This document shows, one piece after another, positions 41,941-50,224 of a DNA stretch of 64,000 nt (position 1 is the stretch's first letter; each line of letters starts with the position of its first letter). The stretch comes from Fundicoccus_A sp052115865 (GTDB taxonomy: Bacteria; Bacillota; Bacilli; Lactobacillales; Aerococcaceae): the NCBI RefSeq assembly GCF_052115865.1, contig NZ_JBQKME010000005.1, positions 62,001 to 126,000 on the forward strand. The letters run 5' to 3'. The position numbers and the translations under genes were made by a program. The notes beneath the pieces were generated by a model. The model did not search any database. It saw only the letters and a list, made by a program, of their open reading frames with translations, and was not told where the DNA came from.

Positions 41941-43665
41941 ATGTTAAGTAGTCTAACCATCCAAAATTTTGCCATTATAGATGAAGTTTCAATTGTTTTT
42001 GATAGCGACATGACAGTATTATCTGGTGAAACGGGTGCAGGTAAATCCATTATTATCGATGCTTTAGGGATATTAGTAGGTGGTAGAGGTTCAACAGATT
42101 TAATTCGATATGGTAGTGAAAAACTGGTGGTGGAAGGGCTATTTCAATTTAATTATTCATCAAAAATAGGACAACTTCTTGAAAGTAAAGGAATCGATTG
42201 GGATGAAAGTGAAGAATCCCTTATTATTCGACGCGAAATCCATGCAAATGGTAAAAATACGATTCGAATTAATGGACAGTTAACGAATGTGACTTTTTTG
42301 AAATCAATCGGTCAATATTTAGTGGATATCCATGGACAAAATGAACACCAAACGCTTTTAGATAAAAATTATCATTTAATGTTATTAGATGAATATGGTG
42401 TTAATGCTTACGGATCAATTTTAAAAGCTTACCAAACTGTATTTAATGACTATAAAAAACTTAGACAAGATTTTTTATCTGCTCAAAGAAATGAATCCGA
42501 TCATGTTCAAAGGTTAAACTTTTTAGAATTTCAACTAAATGAAATTGAACAGTATCATTTGGTTGCTAAAGAAGATGAAGAACTTGAAGCGCTCAGTCAA
42601 AAATTACAAAAAGCCAATGAAAATGAACAAGCTTTAGGAACAATCAATTATTTATTTAGTGAAGCTGAATCCAGTGTCATCACTCAATTGAATCAAATTC
42701 TTCATGTTTTAGATAGCATAAAAGCTCATAATCCACAATTAGAAAACAATTATCAACGTTTAGAAGCCGTCTTAATTGATGTAGAAGATATCGCTCAGGA
42801 AATCGCGCTTGAATCTTTAGATAATTTTAGTGACGACCAGTCATTAGATGAAGTTGAAAGTCGCTTAGCTCAGCTAGGACAAATTAAGCGTAAGTATAAT
42901 ATGTCGATTGCTGAAATTATCGCTTATTATGATGAAATATCAGAAGAGATTTATCAAATCCAACACCGTGATCATTACTTACAACAATTAGGAGATCAAA
43001 TAAAACTTGCCTACGAGAAATGTTTGCAATTAGCGGACCAACTGCATGTTGAACGTGAAAATAATGCGCTTAGCATGACACAAGCGATTGATTTTGAATT
43101 ATCTGCTTTATATATGGATAATAGCCGCTTTAAAGTTGATTTCTTGATGGTGGATTTAGATAGCTCATTATCAGAACTCATTGGTGAAGAATGGCTTCGT
43201 CTAAATGAAACAGGTTATGACCAAGTCGAATTTTATGTTAAAACGAATGTGGGTGAAGAATTTAAACCACTCGTGAAAGTCGCTAGTGGGGGAGAACTTT
43301 CGCGCTATATGCTAGCGTTAAAATCCGTCTTTTCTCAACATGAAGATTCTAAAACAATGGTATTTGATGAAATTGATACGGGTGTCTCAGGTAGAGTCGC
43401 GCAAGCAATAGCAGAAAAAATGTACGGCATGTCGAATGAACATCAAGTCCTGTGTATCACACACTTACCACAAGTCGCTGCTATTGCTGATCAGCAACTG
43501 TATATTCGAAAAGACGTTGAAAATGAACGTACCTTTACTACCGTTACTTCTTTAAATGACAGTGAACGTAGTGAAGTCATTGCCCAAATGATGTCAGGGA
43601 AAGTCATTACACCAGCCTCATTAAAATTAGCAAAAGAACTTTTATCCGAATTACAAAAGCACTAA
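41941..43665 (+). CDS. recN: DNA repair protein RecN
   Basis: A 574-residue SMC-like ATPase recruited to double-strand breaks. Walker A is SGETGAGKSIIIDAL near residues 29-43. A central coiled coil over about 160-360 is broken by the hinge region. The signature is ASGGELSRYMLALKSVF and Walker B is MVFDEIDTGVSGRVAQAI near 475-492. ITHLPQVAAIADQ follows. The start follows GTAGGGATAAGT, a weak site 12 bases from tlyA, so coupling is likely. No LexA box is seen in front of the gene, so its expression may depend on the upstream cluster. Confidence 0.95.
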   Translation: MLSSLTIQNFAIIDEVSIVFDSDMTVLSGETGAGKSIIIDALGILVGGRGSTDLIRYGSEKLVVEGLFQFNYSSKIGQLLESKGIDWDESEESLIIRREIHANGKNTIRINGQLTNVTFLKSIGQYLVDIHGQNEHQTLLDKNYHLMLLDEYGVNAYGSILKAYQTVFNDYKKLRQDFLSAQRNESDHVQRLNFLEFQLNEIEQYHLVAKEDEELEALSQKLQKANENEQALGTINYLFSEAESSVITQLNQILHVLDSIKAHNPQLENNYQRLEAVLIDVEDIAQEIALESLDNFSDDQSLDEVESRLAQLGQIKRKYNMSIAEIIAYYDEISEEIYQIQHRDHYLQQLGDQIKLAYEKCLQLADQLHVERENNALSMTQAIDFELSALYMDNSRFKVDFLMVDLDSSLSELIGEEWLRLNETGYDQVEFYVKTNVGEEFKPLVKVASGGELSRYMLALKSVFSQHEDSKTMVFDEIDTGVSGRVAQAIAEKMYGMSNEHQVLCITHLPQVAAIADQQLYIRKDVENERTFTTVTSLNDSERSEVIAQMMSGKVITPASLKLAKELLSELQKH

Positions 43666-43686
43666 AATCCTAGGAGATGTTAGAAA

Positions 43687-44433
43687 ATGGTAAAGATTTA
43701 TGCTCATCGAGGAAACAAATCAGAATTTTCAGAAAATAGCTTAGAAGCTTTTGATTCCGCTGTCTACTTAGGCGTTGCTGGCATCGAGTTAGATGTGCAC
43801 TTAAGTAAAGATCATGAATTAATCGTTATACACGATGAAACGATTGATCGCACAAGTAATCAAGCCGGCTATGTCAAAGACTTGACGCTAGCTGAATTAA
43901 AAGAAGCAAAGCTTTTAAACCCAGACGGAACTGTTAGTGACAATAAAATTCCAACACTAGATGAAGTCATTGACTTACTAGCAGAAAAGAAGTTTACCGG
44001 TGAATTAAATATTGAATTAAAAACAGATCAAATTGAATATGAAAATATCGAAGCTAATGTTTTGCAATTAATCGAGCAAAAAGATGTGTCCTTTGATGTT
44101 ATTTATTCAAGTTTTAACTGGAATTCCTTAAAACGGATTAGAGAGATTGATGCGGATGCCACGATTGCACTTTTAGTAGTCCAATCCCTATTAGATAAAT
44201 ATGCCGATCGCATTCCAGAGCTTCATGCGAATGCCTTGCACATCGATTACCTCTTAACTGAAACACTTCCAGAAAACCTTTTAAATAAATATCCCCTTAG
44301 AATTTGGACGGTAAACGGCCAAGATAATTTGAAACATTATTTATTTGATTCAAAAATCGAATTAGAGGCGCTTATGACAGATGAGCCGTTTCAAGCCTTA
44401 GAATTGATTCGTTTACACAGTCAAATAGTATAG
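43687..44433 (+). CDS. Glycerophosphodiester phosphodiesterase
   Basis: A 248-residue cytoplasmic GDPD-family enzyme (UgpQ-like) that cleaves glycerophosphodiesters to glycerol-3-phosphate and an alcohol. The catalytic HRGN with SENSLEAF is at residues 7-22, GIELDVHLSKDHELIVIHDE near 36-55 provides the metal-binding Glu, Asp and His, and IELKTDQ lies near 118. No signal peptide is present. It follows recN by 21 bases behind a CTAGGAGATG site and precedes miaA; membership in the same transcript is likely but not certain. Confidence 0.9.
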   Translation: MVKIYAHRGNKSEFSENSLEAFDSAVYLGVAGIELDVHLSKDHELIVIHDETIDRTSNQAGYVKDLTLAELKEAKLLNPDGTVSDNKIPTLDEVIDLLAEKKFTGELNIELKTDQIEYENIEANVLQLIEQKDVSFDVIYSSFNWNSLKRIREIDADATIALLVVQSLLDKYADRIPELHANALHIDYLLTETLPENLLNKYPLRIWTVNGQDNLKHYLFDSKIELEALMTDEPFQALELIRLHSQIV

Positions 44434-44451
44434 TAAAATGGAGTTGAGAGT

Positions 44452-45423
44452 ATGACAGACAATATTCCACTAATCGTCATTAGTGGTCCAACAGCCGTAG
44501 GGAAAACAGCTTTGAGTGTTGAACTTGCAAAACACTTTGATGGTGAAATCATCAATGGTGACAGCATGCAAATTTTTAAAAGCTTAGATATTGGCACTGG
44601 GAAAATCTCAACAGAAGAAATGCAAGGAGTTCCCCATCATTTATTAAGTTTTTTAGATGTTGAGGCTAGTTATGATGCGAGTCAATTTAAAGAAGATGCA
44701 CATCAATGTATTGTAGATATTTATTCAAGAGGGAAATTGCCTATATTGGTGGGCGGTACTGGACTCTATTTGGAAGGTTTATTGTATGATTTGGAGTTTG
44801 GTGGCGATAATAGCCATTCAAAAGAAGTACGGGCTAAATTATATCAACGATTGGATGCGATTGGTGAAAAAGCTCTTTGGGATGAATTAAATGAAATTGA
44901 TCCACATGCAGCGGCAAAAATTCCATATCAAAATGCCCAACGGACCATTCGTGCGCTAGAAGTGATGGAGCTAACAGGCAAATTGTTTTCAGAGCAAAGT
45001 TCACATCAAAATCAGGAATCTAGCTATGCTGAACTTATTTTGGTGCTCGACCGTCCAAGAAGTGAATTATATGATAGAATAAATGCACGTGTCGATCAAA
45101 TGCTAAACGGAGGTTTAGAACAAGAAGTAAAGACCTTATATGATAGAGTGGCTGGACAAAGAGTTGCTAGTAGTAAGGGGATTGGCTATAAAGAATGGTG
45201 GCCTTATTTTGAAGGTTCAATTGGACTGAACGAAGTTGCTGAGGCAATTAAGCAGAATTCACGACGCTATGCTAAAAGACAGTTAACCTGGTTTAGAAAT
45301 CGTTTAAAAGAGACACAATGGATTGAAAATCAAAATGAAGCTGATGCTCTAGCGACAGCAAAATCCATTATTAGTCAACATTTGTTAACAATTAAGGAAG
45401 GGAAATTGAATGATAGAAGTTGA
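44452..45423 (+). CDS. miaA: tRNA dimethylallyltransferase MiaA
   Basis: A 323-residue enzyme that adds a dimethylallyl group to A37 of tRNAs reading UNN codons. The P-loop ISGPTAVGKTALSVELA is at residues 10-26, with GEIINGDSMQIFKSLDIGTGK following and LVGGTGLYLEGL near 102. The middle motif is YQNAQRTIRALEV. SKGIGYKEWWPYFEG and NSRRYAKRQLTWFRN are near the C-terminus. It overlaps hflX by 14 bases. In many bacteria miaA, hfq and hflX are adjacent; hfq is not present here. Confidence 0.95.
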   Translation: MTDNIPLIVISGPTAVGKTALSVELAKHFDGEIINGDSMQIFKSLDIGTGKISTEEMQGVPHHLLSFLDVEASYDASQFKEDAHQCIVDIYSRGKLPILVGGTGLYLEGLLYDLEFGGDNSHSKEVRAKLYQRLDAIGEKALWDELNEIDPHAAAKIPYQNAQRTIRALEVMELTGKLFSEQSSHQNQESSYAELILVLDRPRSELYDRINARVDQMLNGGLEQEVKTLYDRVAGQRVASSKGIGYKEWWPYFEGSIGLNEVAEAIKQNSRRYAKRQLTWFRNRLKETQWIENQNEADALATAKSIISQHLLTIKEGKLNDRS

Positions 45424-46645
45424 AAGGCAGGACCCCGAACGTGTCCTATTAGTCGGTGTAGCTACCGATGAGTATGACAGTTCAAAATTTAATTTGTTAA
45501 TGAAAGAATTATCTGATTTAACGATTGCTGCTGGAGGAGTTCCAGTTGAAAAAGTTGTTCAAAACCTTGCAAGAACCGATAATCGGACACTTGTTGGTAG
45601 TGGAAAACTAGACGAAATTGAATCAATTGTTGAGAATGAAAAGATTGATTTAATGATTACGCTCAATGATTTAACGAATAGTATGAATCGTAACTTAGAA
45701 GAACGTTTAAATATTCGTGTTATCGATCGTGTGCAATTGATTCTCGATATTTTTGCCTTACGGGCTAAAAGTAAAGAAGGTAAGTTGCAGGTGCAAATTG
45801 CACAATACGAATATTTTTTACCAAGATTGTCTGGACAAGGCAAGCATTTGTCTCGATTAGGTGGTGGGATTGGAACTCGTGGTCCTGGTGAGACGAAATT
45901 AGAATCAGACAGACGTCATATCCGGTCACAAATGTTTCGTGCCAAAAAAGAATTGGCGAATATGGAAGAACATCGCGAAAGAAACCGTGTCAAACGCCAA
46001 AGTGGACGTGAGTATAATATAGGTTTAGTAGGTTATACCAACGCTGGTAAATCAACCTTATTAAGGGAATTAACAGCCAGTGAAACCTTTGTAAAAGACC
46101 AATTATTTGCGACGCTTGATCCACTGACAAGACGCTTTTCAATAAATGGACACGATGCTTTCACCTTGACGGATACGGTTGGATTTATTGAAGATTTACC
46201 AATCCAATTAATTGATGCTTTTCGTTCAACATTAGAAGAATTACGCTATGTGGATTTGCTTTTACATGTTGTGGATGCAAGTAGTCCAGATTATTATGCT
46301 CATGAAAGAGTTGTTCATGAATTATTAAATGATTTGGATATGCAAATGATTCCGATGATTACAGTTTACAATAAGAAAGATTTAGTAGATGAACAGTTCA
46401 TTCCAAATAATCAACCTCAAATACTCCTTTCCGCGCTTAATCATGAGGACTTGCAGTCCCTTAAATCCTTAATATGGAATGTTTTGATGGATGCATCTGA
46501 ACCTTATACGGTAGAAGTACAACAAGATGAAGCAAATTTGCTTGCCTTATATCGCCAAAAAACACTCATTCAAGAGATTACATTTGATGAAGAAAAACAA
46601 AGCTATCAAATTGTAGGATTTAGAAGAAGGTTAAATGATAATTAA
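45410..46645 (+). CDS. hflX: GTPase HflX
   Basis: A 411-residue ribosome-associated GTPase that rescues stalled ribosomes in stress. The N-terminal HflX domain has VGSGKLDEIE near 62 and VIDRVQLILDIFALRAKSKEGKLQVQ (shown in part). The central SRLGGGIGTRGPGETKLE glycine-rich loop precedes the G domain. G1 is GYTNAGKSTLL near 204, G3 is DTVGF and G4 is NKKD. The start codon lies within the end of miaA behind GAAGGGAAAT. Identification is firm. Confidence 0.95.
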   Translation: MIEVERQDPERVLLVGVATDEYDSSKFNLLMKELSDLTIAAGGVPVEKVVQNLARTDNRTLVGSGKLDEIESIVENEKIDLMITLNDLTNSMNRNLEERLNIRVIDRVQLILDIFALRAKSKEGKLQVQIAQYEYFLPRLSGQGKHLSRLGGGIGTRGPGETKLESDRRHIRSQMFRAKKELANMEEHRERNRVKRQSGREYNIGLVGYTNAGKSTLLRELTASETFVKDQLFATLDPLTRRFSINGHDAFTLTDTVGFIEDLPIQLIDAFRSTLEELRYVDLLLHVVDASSPDYYAHERVVHELLNDLDMQMIPMITVYNKKDLVDEQFIPNNQPQILLSALNHEDLQSLKSLIWNVLMDASEPYTVEVQQDEANLLALYRQKTLIQEITFDEEKQSYQIVGFRRRLNDN

Positions 46646-46666
46646 GAAGCAATTGGGGGAGATTAA

Positions 46667-47233
46667 ATGATTACAATGGACAATTTTGTTCCAGAAAACC
46701 ATCCAATTTTACGAGAAGTTGCTGAGGAAGTTCAATTTCCTTTAGATAATGACACAGTAAAATTAGCAGATGAAATGTTAGAGTTTTTAATTAACAGTCA
46801 AGATGAAGAACTTTCTGAAAAGTATGAATTACGTGCAGGCGTTGGACTAGCAGCTCCACAAATAGGAATCGGCAAGCAAATATTTGCGATTCATTTAATG
46901 GAATACGATGAAGATGGAAATCCTACTGAACCGATAATGAGCCAAGTGATGTTCAATCCGAAAGTCATCAGTCATTCGATTGAAAATGCTGCCTTGCAAG
47001 ACGGTGAAGGTTGCCTATCAGTCAATCGAAACGTACCTGGCTTTGTCCCACGCCCACGTCGAATTAAATTTTCATACCAAGATGAAAAAGGCGCTAAACA
47101 TGTCTTAAGATTACGTGATTATGAAGCCATTGTTATCCAGCATGAATTAGATCATTTGAAAGGGATCATGTTCTATGATCATATTAACGAGACGGATCCA
47201 TGGGCGAAAGATCCTAAATTGACTATTATTTAA
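46667..47233 (+). CDS. def: Peptide deformylase (type 2)
   Basis: A 188-residue metalloenzyme that removes the formyl group from nascent proteins. The three motifs are GVGLAAPQIG near residues 59-68, EGCLSV near 112-117 with the metal-binding Cys, and QHELDHLKG near 155-163 with both His ligands and the catalytic Glu. Insertions and the C-terminal end match the longer Gram-positive type 2 enzymes. GGGGGAG provides the ribosome binding site. It is the last gene of this run before the tRNA promoter. Confidence 0.95.
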   Translation: MITMDNFVPENHPILREVAEEVQFPLDNDTVKLADEMLEFLINSQDEELSEKYELRAGVGLAAPQIGIGKQIFAIHLMEYDEDGNPTEPIMSQVMFNPKVISHSIENAALQDGEGCLSVNRNVPGFVPRPRRIKFSYQDEKGAKHVLRLRDYEAIVIQHELDHLKGIMFYDHINETDPWAKDPKLTII

Positions 47234-47309
47234 TGTTTGTATTGATGGATGCTTTCGAATAATATAGATGGAAACAGCCTATAAATATACATTTTATGTG
47301 AAATTTTTA

Positions 47310-47338
47310 TTGACAACCTCTCTCTATCTCGGTATAAT
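47310..47338 (+). promoter_or_regulatory. Consensus promoter of tRNA-Arg
   Basis: TTGACA and TATAAT are both perfect and 17 bases apart, with a start expected about 8 bases before the tRNA. Confidence 0.88.
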
Positions 47339-47352
47339 GGAGAAGTTGTTAT

Positions 47353-47426
47353 GTCATAGTAGCTCAGCAGGATAGAGCATTCGCCTTCTAAGCGAACGGT
47401 CGGGGGTTCGAATCCCTCCTGTGACG
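47353..47426 (+). tRNA. tRNA-Arg (anticodon UCU)
   Basis: The 74-base cloverleaf is complete. The acceptor arms GTCATAG and CTGTGAC pair with one wobble. The D arm has GCTCAGCAGGATAGAGC. The anticodon stem TTCGC / GCGAA encloses CTTCTAA with anticodon TCT at 47387-47389. The T arm is GGGGG-TTCGAAT-CCCTC. The discriminator is G and CCA is not encoded. It reads AGA codons, the common Arg codon in this AT-rich genome. It is monocistronic. Confidence 0.96.
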
Positions 47427-47547
47427 TTTTACACCGATTTTTAACCTGAGTTAGCCTATAAAAATGCTTGATAAATCAACATTCTTAGTTTTAGCTAAAC
47501 CTTGTTTTTTAAAACATTTGGCCAAAAGATTTCAGAAATCTTTAAAA

Positions 47548-47595
47548 ACAGAAATCACTAATTCATTTATGAGTTAGTGATTTCTGTTTTTTTTG
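47548..47595 (+). terminator. Terminator module repeated from 29441
   Basis: ACAGAAATCACTAA and TTAGTGATTTCTGT form a perfect 14-bp stem around TTCATTTATGAG, then eight T residues. It is about 120 bases downstream of the tRNA and nearly matches the element at 29441-29486 in arms, loop and flanks. Confidence 0.9.
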
Positions 47596-47652
47596 TTGAA
47601 TTAGTGGGTTATTAAGCCAAATAGGTGTAAGATTTTACTATTGTTATACCAT

Positions 47653-47864
47653 ATGTCACTCAACATTGCAGTTGACCGACAATAAGGGTTTTTAATGTCA
47701 GTGAACTAGGCGATTGACATACAATAAACATCTTAAATGTTAGTGAACTAAGCGATTGACATACAATAAACCTCTTTAATGTCAGTGAACTAAGCGATTG
47801 ACATACAATAAACCTCTTTTATGTCAGTGAACTAAGCAGTTGACATACAATAACCAAAACTTTA
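47653..47864. repeat. Tandem array of five 42-bp units
   Basis: Units start at 47653, 47695, 47737, 47779 and 47821, with an exact 42-bp period. The central units are almost identical: ATGTCAGTGAACTAAGCGAT followed by TGACATACAATAAACCTC and a TTTA end. Each contains ATGTCA and TGACAT as inverted arms 14 bases apart. The outer units diverge; the first has TCAAC / GTTGA arms instead. The 995-base gap between def and gdhA is thus filled by tRNA-Arg, this element and a structured RNA. Confidence 0.92.
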
Positions 47865-48028
47865 ATCTCACTCGGATTCATAATAGTCCGACAATTTCTG
47901 GATGGTAATACAATATGTATCTTAAAAGTTTATATTGTTCTAAAATTTGTATTTTTAGTATGTTTTACGACTCAATTCAATTTCTCAATAAAAACTAAAA
48001 TAATATAAAATTAAAATCTATTTAGATA

Positions 48029-48056
48029 TAGACAAAATAATTTTATAAGATATAAT
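48029..48056 (+). promoter_or_regulatory. Promoter of the structured RNA upstream of gdhA
   Basis: TAGACA and TATAAT are separated by 16 bases. The predicted start near 48062 coincides with the first base of the first hairpin. Confidence 0.6.
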
Positions 48057-48061
48057 TGAAA

Positions 48062-48136
48062 TGTACTAATGAAAATTAGTACAAGTGCTTCTTTGATTAA
48101 GCACGTGCGTTTGGGCTACCTAATCGGTAGTCCTTT
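48062..48136 (+). ncRNA. Candidate structured small RNA (three hairpins and terminator)
   Basis: Three stems follow each other. GTACTAAT-GAAA-ATTAGTAC has perfect 8-bp arms with a GNRA tetraloop. GTGCTT and AAGCAC form 6 bp with an 8-base loop. GGGCTACC and GGTAGTCC, with one wobble, are followed by eight T residues as a terminator. It has its own promoter, no open frame and no ribosome binding site. The transcript would be about 75 nt. gdhA, starting 93 bases later, has a separate -10. I do not recognise it as any known riboswitch; it may be a small RNA or a leader that terminates before gdhA. Confidence 0.55.
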
Positions 48137-48175
48137 TTTTTGTTAATCAATATAATATAAAATTATTAAAATGAT

Positions 48176-48204
48176 TTCTTAAACGAAAAGAAATATGCTA
48201 TAAT
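48176..48204 (+). promoter_or_regulatory. gdhA promoter
   Basis: The extended -10 TGCTATAAT ends at 48204, with a weak TTCTTA at the -35 position 17 bases upstream. The start codon is 25 bases downstream. Confidence 0.6.
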
Positions 48205-48228
48205 TTTCCTTAAATCGGAGGGATAACT

Positions 48229-49569
48229 ATGGATAACGCATATGTAAAAAGAGTTTACAATAAATTAACAGAATCAAATGCTCATGAAACTGAATTCTTG
48301 CAAGCAGTCAAAGAATTCTTTGAGGCTATTGAAATTGTAATTGATGAAGATGATAATTATGAAAAACATGCTATTCTTGAACGCTTAGTCGAACCAGAAC
48401 GTATTATTAGTTTTCAAGTACCTTGGTTAAATGACCAAGGAAAAATAGAGGTAAACCGTGGTTATCGTGTTCAGTTTAATTCAGTGAATGGACCTTACAA
48501 AGGTGGTATAAGGTTTCATCCAACGGTCACTCAAAGTGTACTTAAGTTTTTGGCATTTGAACAAACATTTAAAAACTCTTTAACTAATCTTCCGATAGGT
48601 GGGGCAAAAGGAGGATCAGATTTTGATCCTAAAGGTCGTTCAGACAATGAAATTATGAATTTCTGTTATAGCTTTATGACAGAGTTAAATAAGTACATCG
48701 GTAGTGACTATGATGTTCCAAGTGGGGACATAGGAGTAGGTAAACGGGAAATATCTTTTTTATATGCCATGTACAAAAAATTAAATGGACCACATTTAGG
48801 TGTGCTTACTGGTAAGCCCACAGATTTATTTGGTAGTTATGGTCGAACAGAAGCAACGGGCTATGGATTAATCTATTTTCTTAATGAAATGTTAGCTGTT
48901 GCCGATCAGTCTCTTGAAGGGAAGAAAGTGATTATTTCAGGTTCCGGAAATGTTGCTTACTATGCTGCTAGAAAGGTACAAGAACTAGGTGGGATTGTTG
49001 TCAGTATGAGTGATTCAAATTCAACTGTCTACAACACTAATGGCATCGACTTAGACCAGATTGAAATTCTCAAAATTAATTCAGCTAATCGTATTAAAAA
49101 TTATCACACGTCAGATAAAGAGACAAAAATTGAAGAAAAGTCGGTTTGGGATATTGATATTCAGGCAGATATAGCCTTGCCTTGTGCCACTCAAAATGAA
49201 ATCAATGAAGAACAAGCCAAACGTTTAATGAACAATGGCGTTAAATTCGTTTTAGAAGGAGCTAACATGCCTTCGAAACCAGAAGCAATAAAAGTGTTTA
49301 AAGAAGCAGATATTTATTTTGCGCCAGGGAAGGCTTCGAATGCTGGAGGTGTCACAGTATCGGCTTTAGAGATGTCACAAAATTCCATGAGGTTACAATG
49401 GACAACGGACAAGGTTGACAAAGAGCTTAAAATAATTATGCAGGGAATCTTTGAGCAATGTGTCAAAGCCTGTGAAGATTATAATCTAGGTAAGGATTTT
49501 GCAGTGGCTGCAGACATTGCGTCCTTCAAAAAAATAGCCCATCAAATGATCGAAATGGGCATGTATTAA
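48229..49569 (+). CDS. gdhA: NADP-type glutamate dehydrogenase
   Basis: A 446-residue hexameric dehydrogenase that interconverts 2-oxoglutarate plus ammonia and glutamate. The substrate domain has RVQFNSVNGPYKGGIRFHP near residues 80-98 and LPIGGAKGGSDFDPKGRSD near 122-140 with the catalytic Lys. PSGDIGVGKREI follows. The coenzyme domain has the Rossmann segment VIISGSGNVAYYAA near 234. The length is typical of the small bacterial NADP enzymes. A CGGAGGG site precedes the start. It is monocistronic, upstream of the fatty-acid operon but separated from it by a terminator. Confidence 0.95.
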   Translation: MDNAYVKRVYNKLTESNAHETEFLQAVKEFFEAIEIVIDEDDNYEKHAILERLVEPERIISFQVPWLNDQGKIEVNRGYRVQFNSVNGPYKGGIRFHPTVTQSVLKFLAFEQTFKNSLTNLPIGGAKGGSDFDPKGRSDNEIMNFCYSFMTELNKYIGSDYDVPSGDIGVGKREISFLYAMYKKLNGPHLGVLTGKPTDLFGSYGRTEATGYGLIYFLNEMLAVADQSLEGKKVIISGSGNVAYYAARKVQELGGIVVSMSDSNSTVYNTNGIDLDQIEILKINSANRIKNYHTSDKETKIEEKSVWDIDIQADIALPCATQNEINEEQAKRLMNNGVKFVLEGANMPSKPEAIKVFKEADIYFAPGKASNAGGVTVSALEMSQNSMRLQWTTDKVDKELKIIMQGIFEQCVKACEDYNLGKDFAVAADIASFKKIAHQMIEMGMY

Positions 49570-49572
49570 TTT

Positions 49573-49617
49573 AAAAGCGTTAGAGTCTCTCCTAAACAAG
49601 AGATTTTAGCGTTTTTT
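49573..49617 (+). terminator. Rho-independent terminator after gdhA
   Basis: AAGCGTTAGAGTCTCT pairs with AGAGATTTTAGCGTTT over 16 positions with four G-U wobbles, and ends in a T run. Confidence 0.78.
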
Positions 49618-49669
49618 TGTTTTAAGAATTAATAGTATAAAGTTAATAAACTCTTAAAGGTATGGTATG

Positions 49670-49728
49670 TTGACAAATTTATTAAGTTAATATAAACTTT
49701 GAATATCAAATAGTTTGATATTCAAAGT
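49670..49728 (+). promoter_or_regulatory. fab operon promoter with double FabT operator
   Basis: TTGACA at 49670-49675 is followed by a -10-like TATAAA at 49691-49696. Over and just after it, 49696-49728 is a perfect 15-bp inverted repeat: arm ACTTTGAATATCAAA, centre TAG, arm TTTGATATTCAAAGT. Each arm is itself a near-palindromic FabT-type box (TTTGAATATCAAA and TTTGATATTCAAA), giving two adjacent operators. Acyl-ACP-bound FabT sitting here would block transcription of the operon, including fabT itself. Confidence 0.8.
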
Positions 49729-49750
49729 ATTAAAGGTGAGGTGATATGGA

Positions 49751-50224
49751 TTGGATTTTGAACTGACGAACGAGATAAATGACTATTTGATGAAAATTTT
49801 TAATGAAGTTTTGCTTATCGAAGAAGGAACTTTACAGCAGTCAGAATTTAAAGATATTTCTGTAACAGAGATGCATACCATCGAAGCTATTTCATTAGCG
49901 GGAAATTTAAGTTCGACTGAAGTGGCCCGGAGACTAAATATCACCGTGGGAACTTTATCGGTTGCTATACAAAACTTAGTTCGAAAAGGTTATGTGGAAC
50001 GAGTAAGGTTACCTGAAGATCGCAGAGTCGTTCGTTTAAAGTTAACCAAAAAAGGTAAACTCTTATATCGTTTACACCGAAGGTTTCACTTGAACATGGT
50101 TGAAGCGGCAGTTGATGGGTTAACCGAAGAAGAAATTCCAATCTTAATAAAGGGCATTATAAATATACATCAATTTTTATTTGAGATTAAATCACAGATG
50201 AATGAGGAAGAAAAGAATGAGTAA
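49751..50224 (+). CDS. fabT: MarR-family fatty acid biosynthesis repressor FabT
   Basis: A 157-residue winged-helix repressor. The helix-turn-helix region is at about residues 37-85, with SSTEVARRLNITVGTLSVAIQNLVRKGYVER (quoted in part) and the wing EDRRVVRLKLTKKG. In streptococci and relatives FabT uses long-chain acyl-ACP as corepressor. The start is TTG 49751 behind GAGGTGA; an ATG at 49746 is out of frame. It is the first gene of the operon and lies directly behind the double operator. It overlaps fabH by 8 bases. Confidence 0.93.
   Translation: MDFELTNEINDYLMKIFNEVLLIEEGTLQQSEFKDISVTEMHTIEAISLAGNLSSTEVARRLNITVGTLSVAIQNLVRKGYVERVRLPEDRRVVRLKLTKKGKLLYRLHRRFHLNMVEAAVDGLTEEEIPILIKGIINIHQFLFEIKSQMNEEEKNE

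Noticed and set aside
47653..47864. Possible CRISPR array
   Set aside because: The whole 42-bp unit repeats with no variable spacers, and there are no cas genes in the window.
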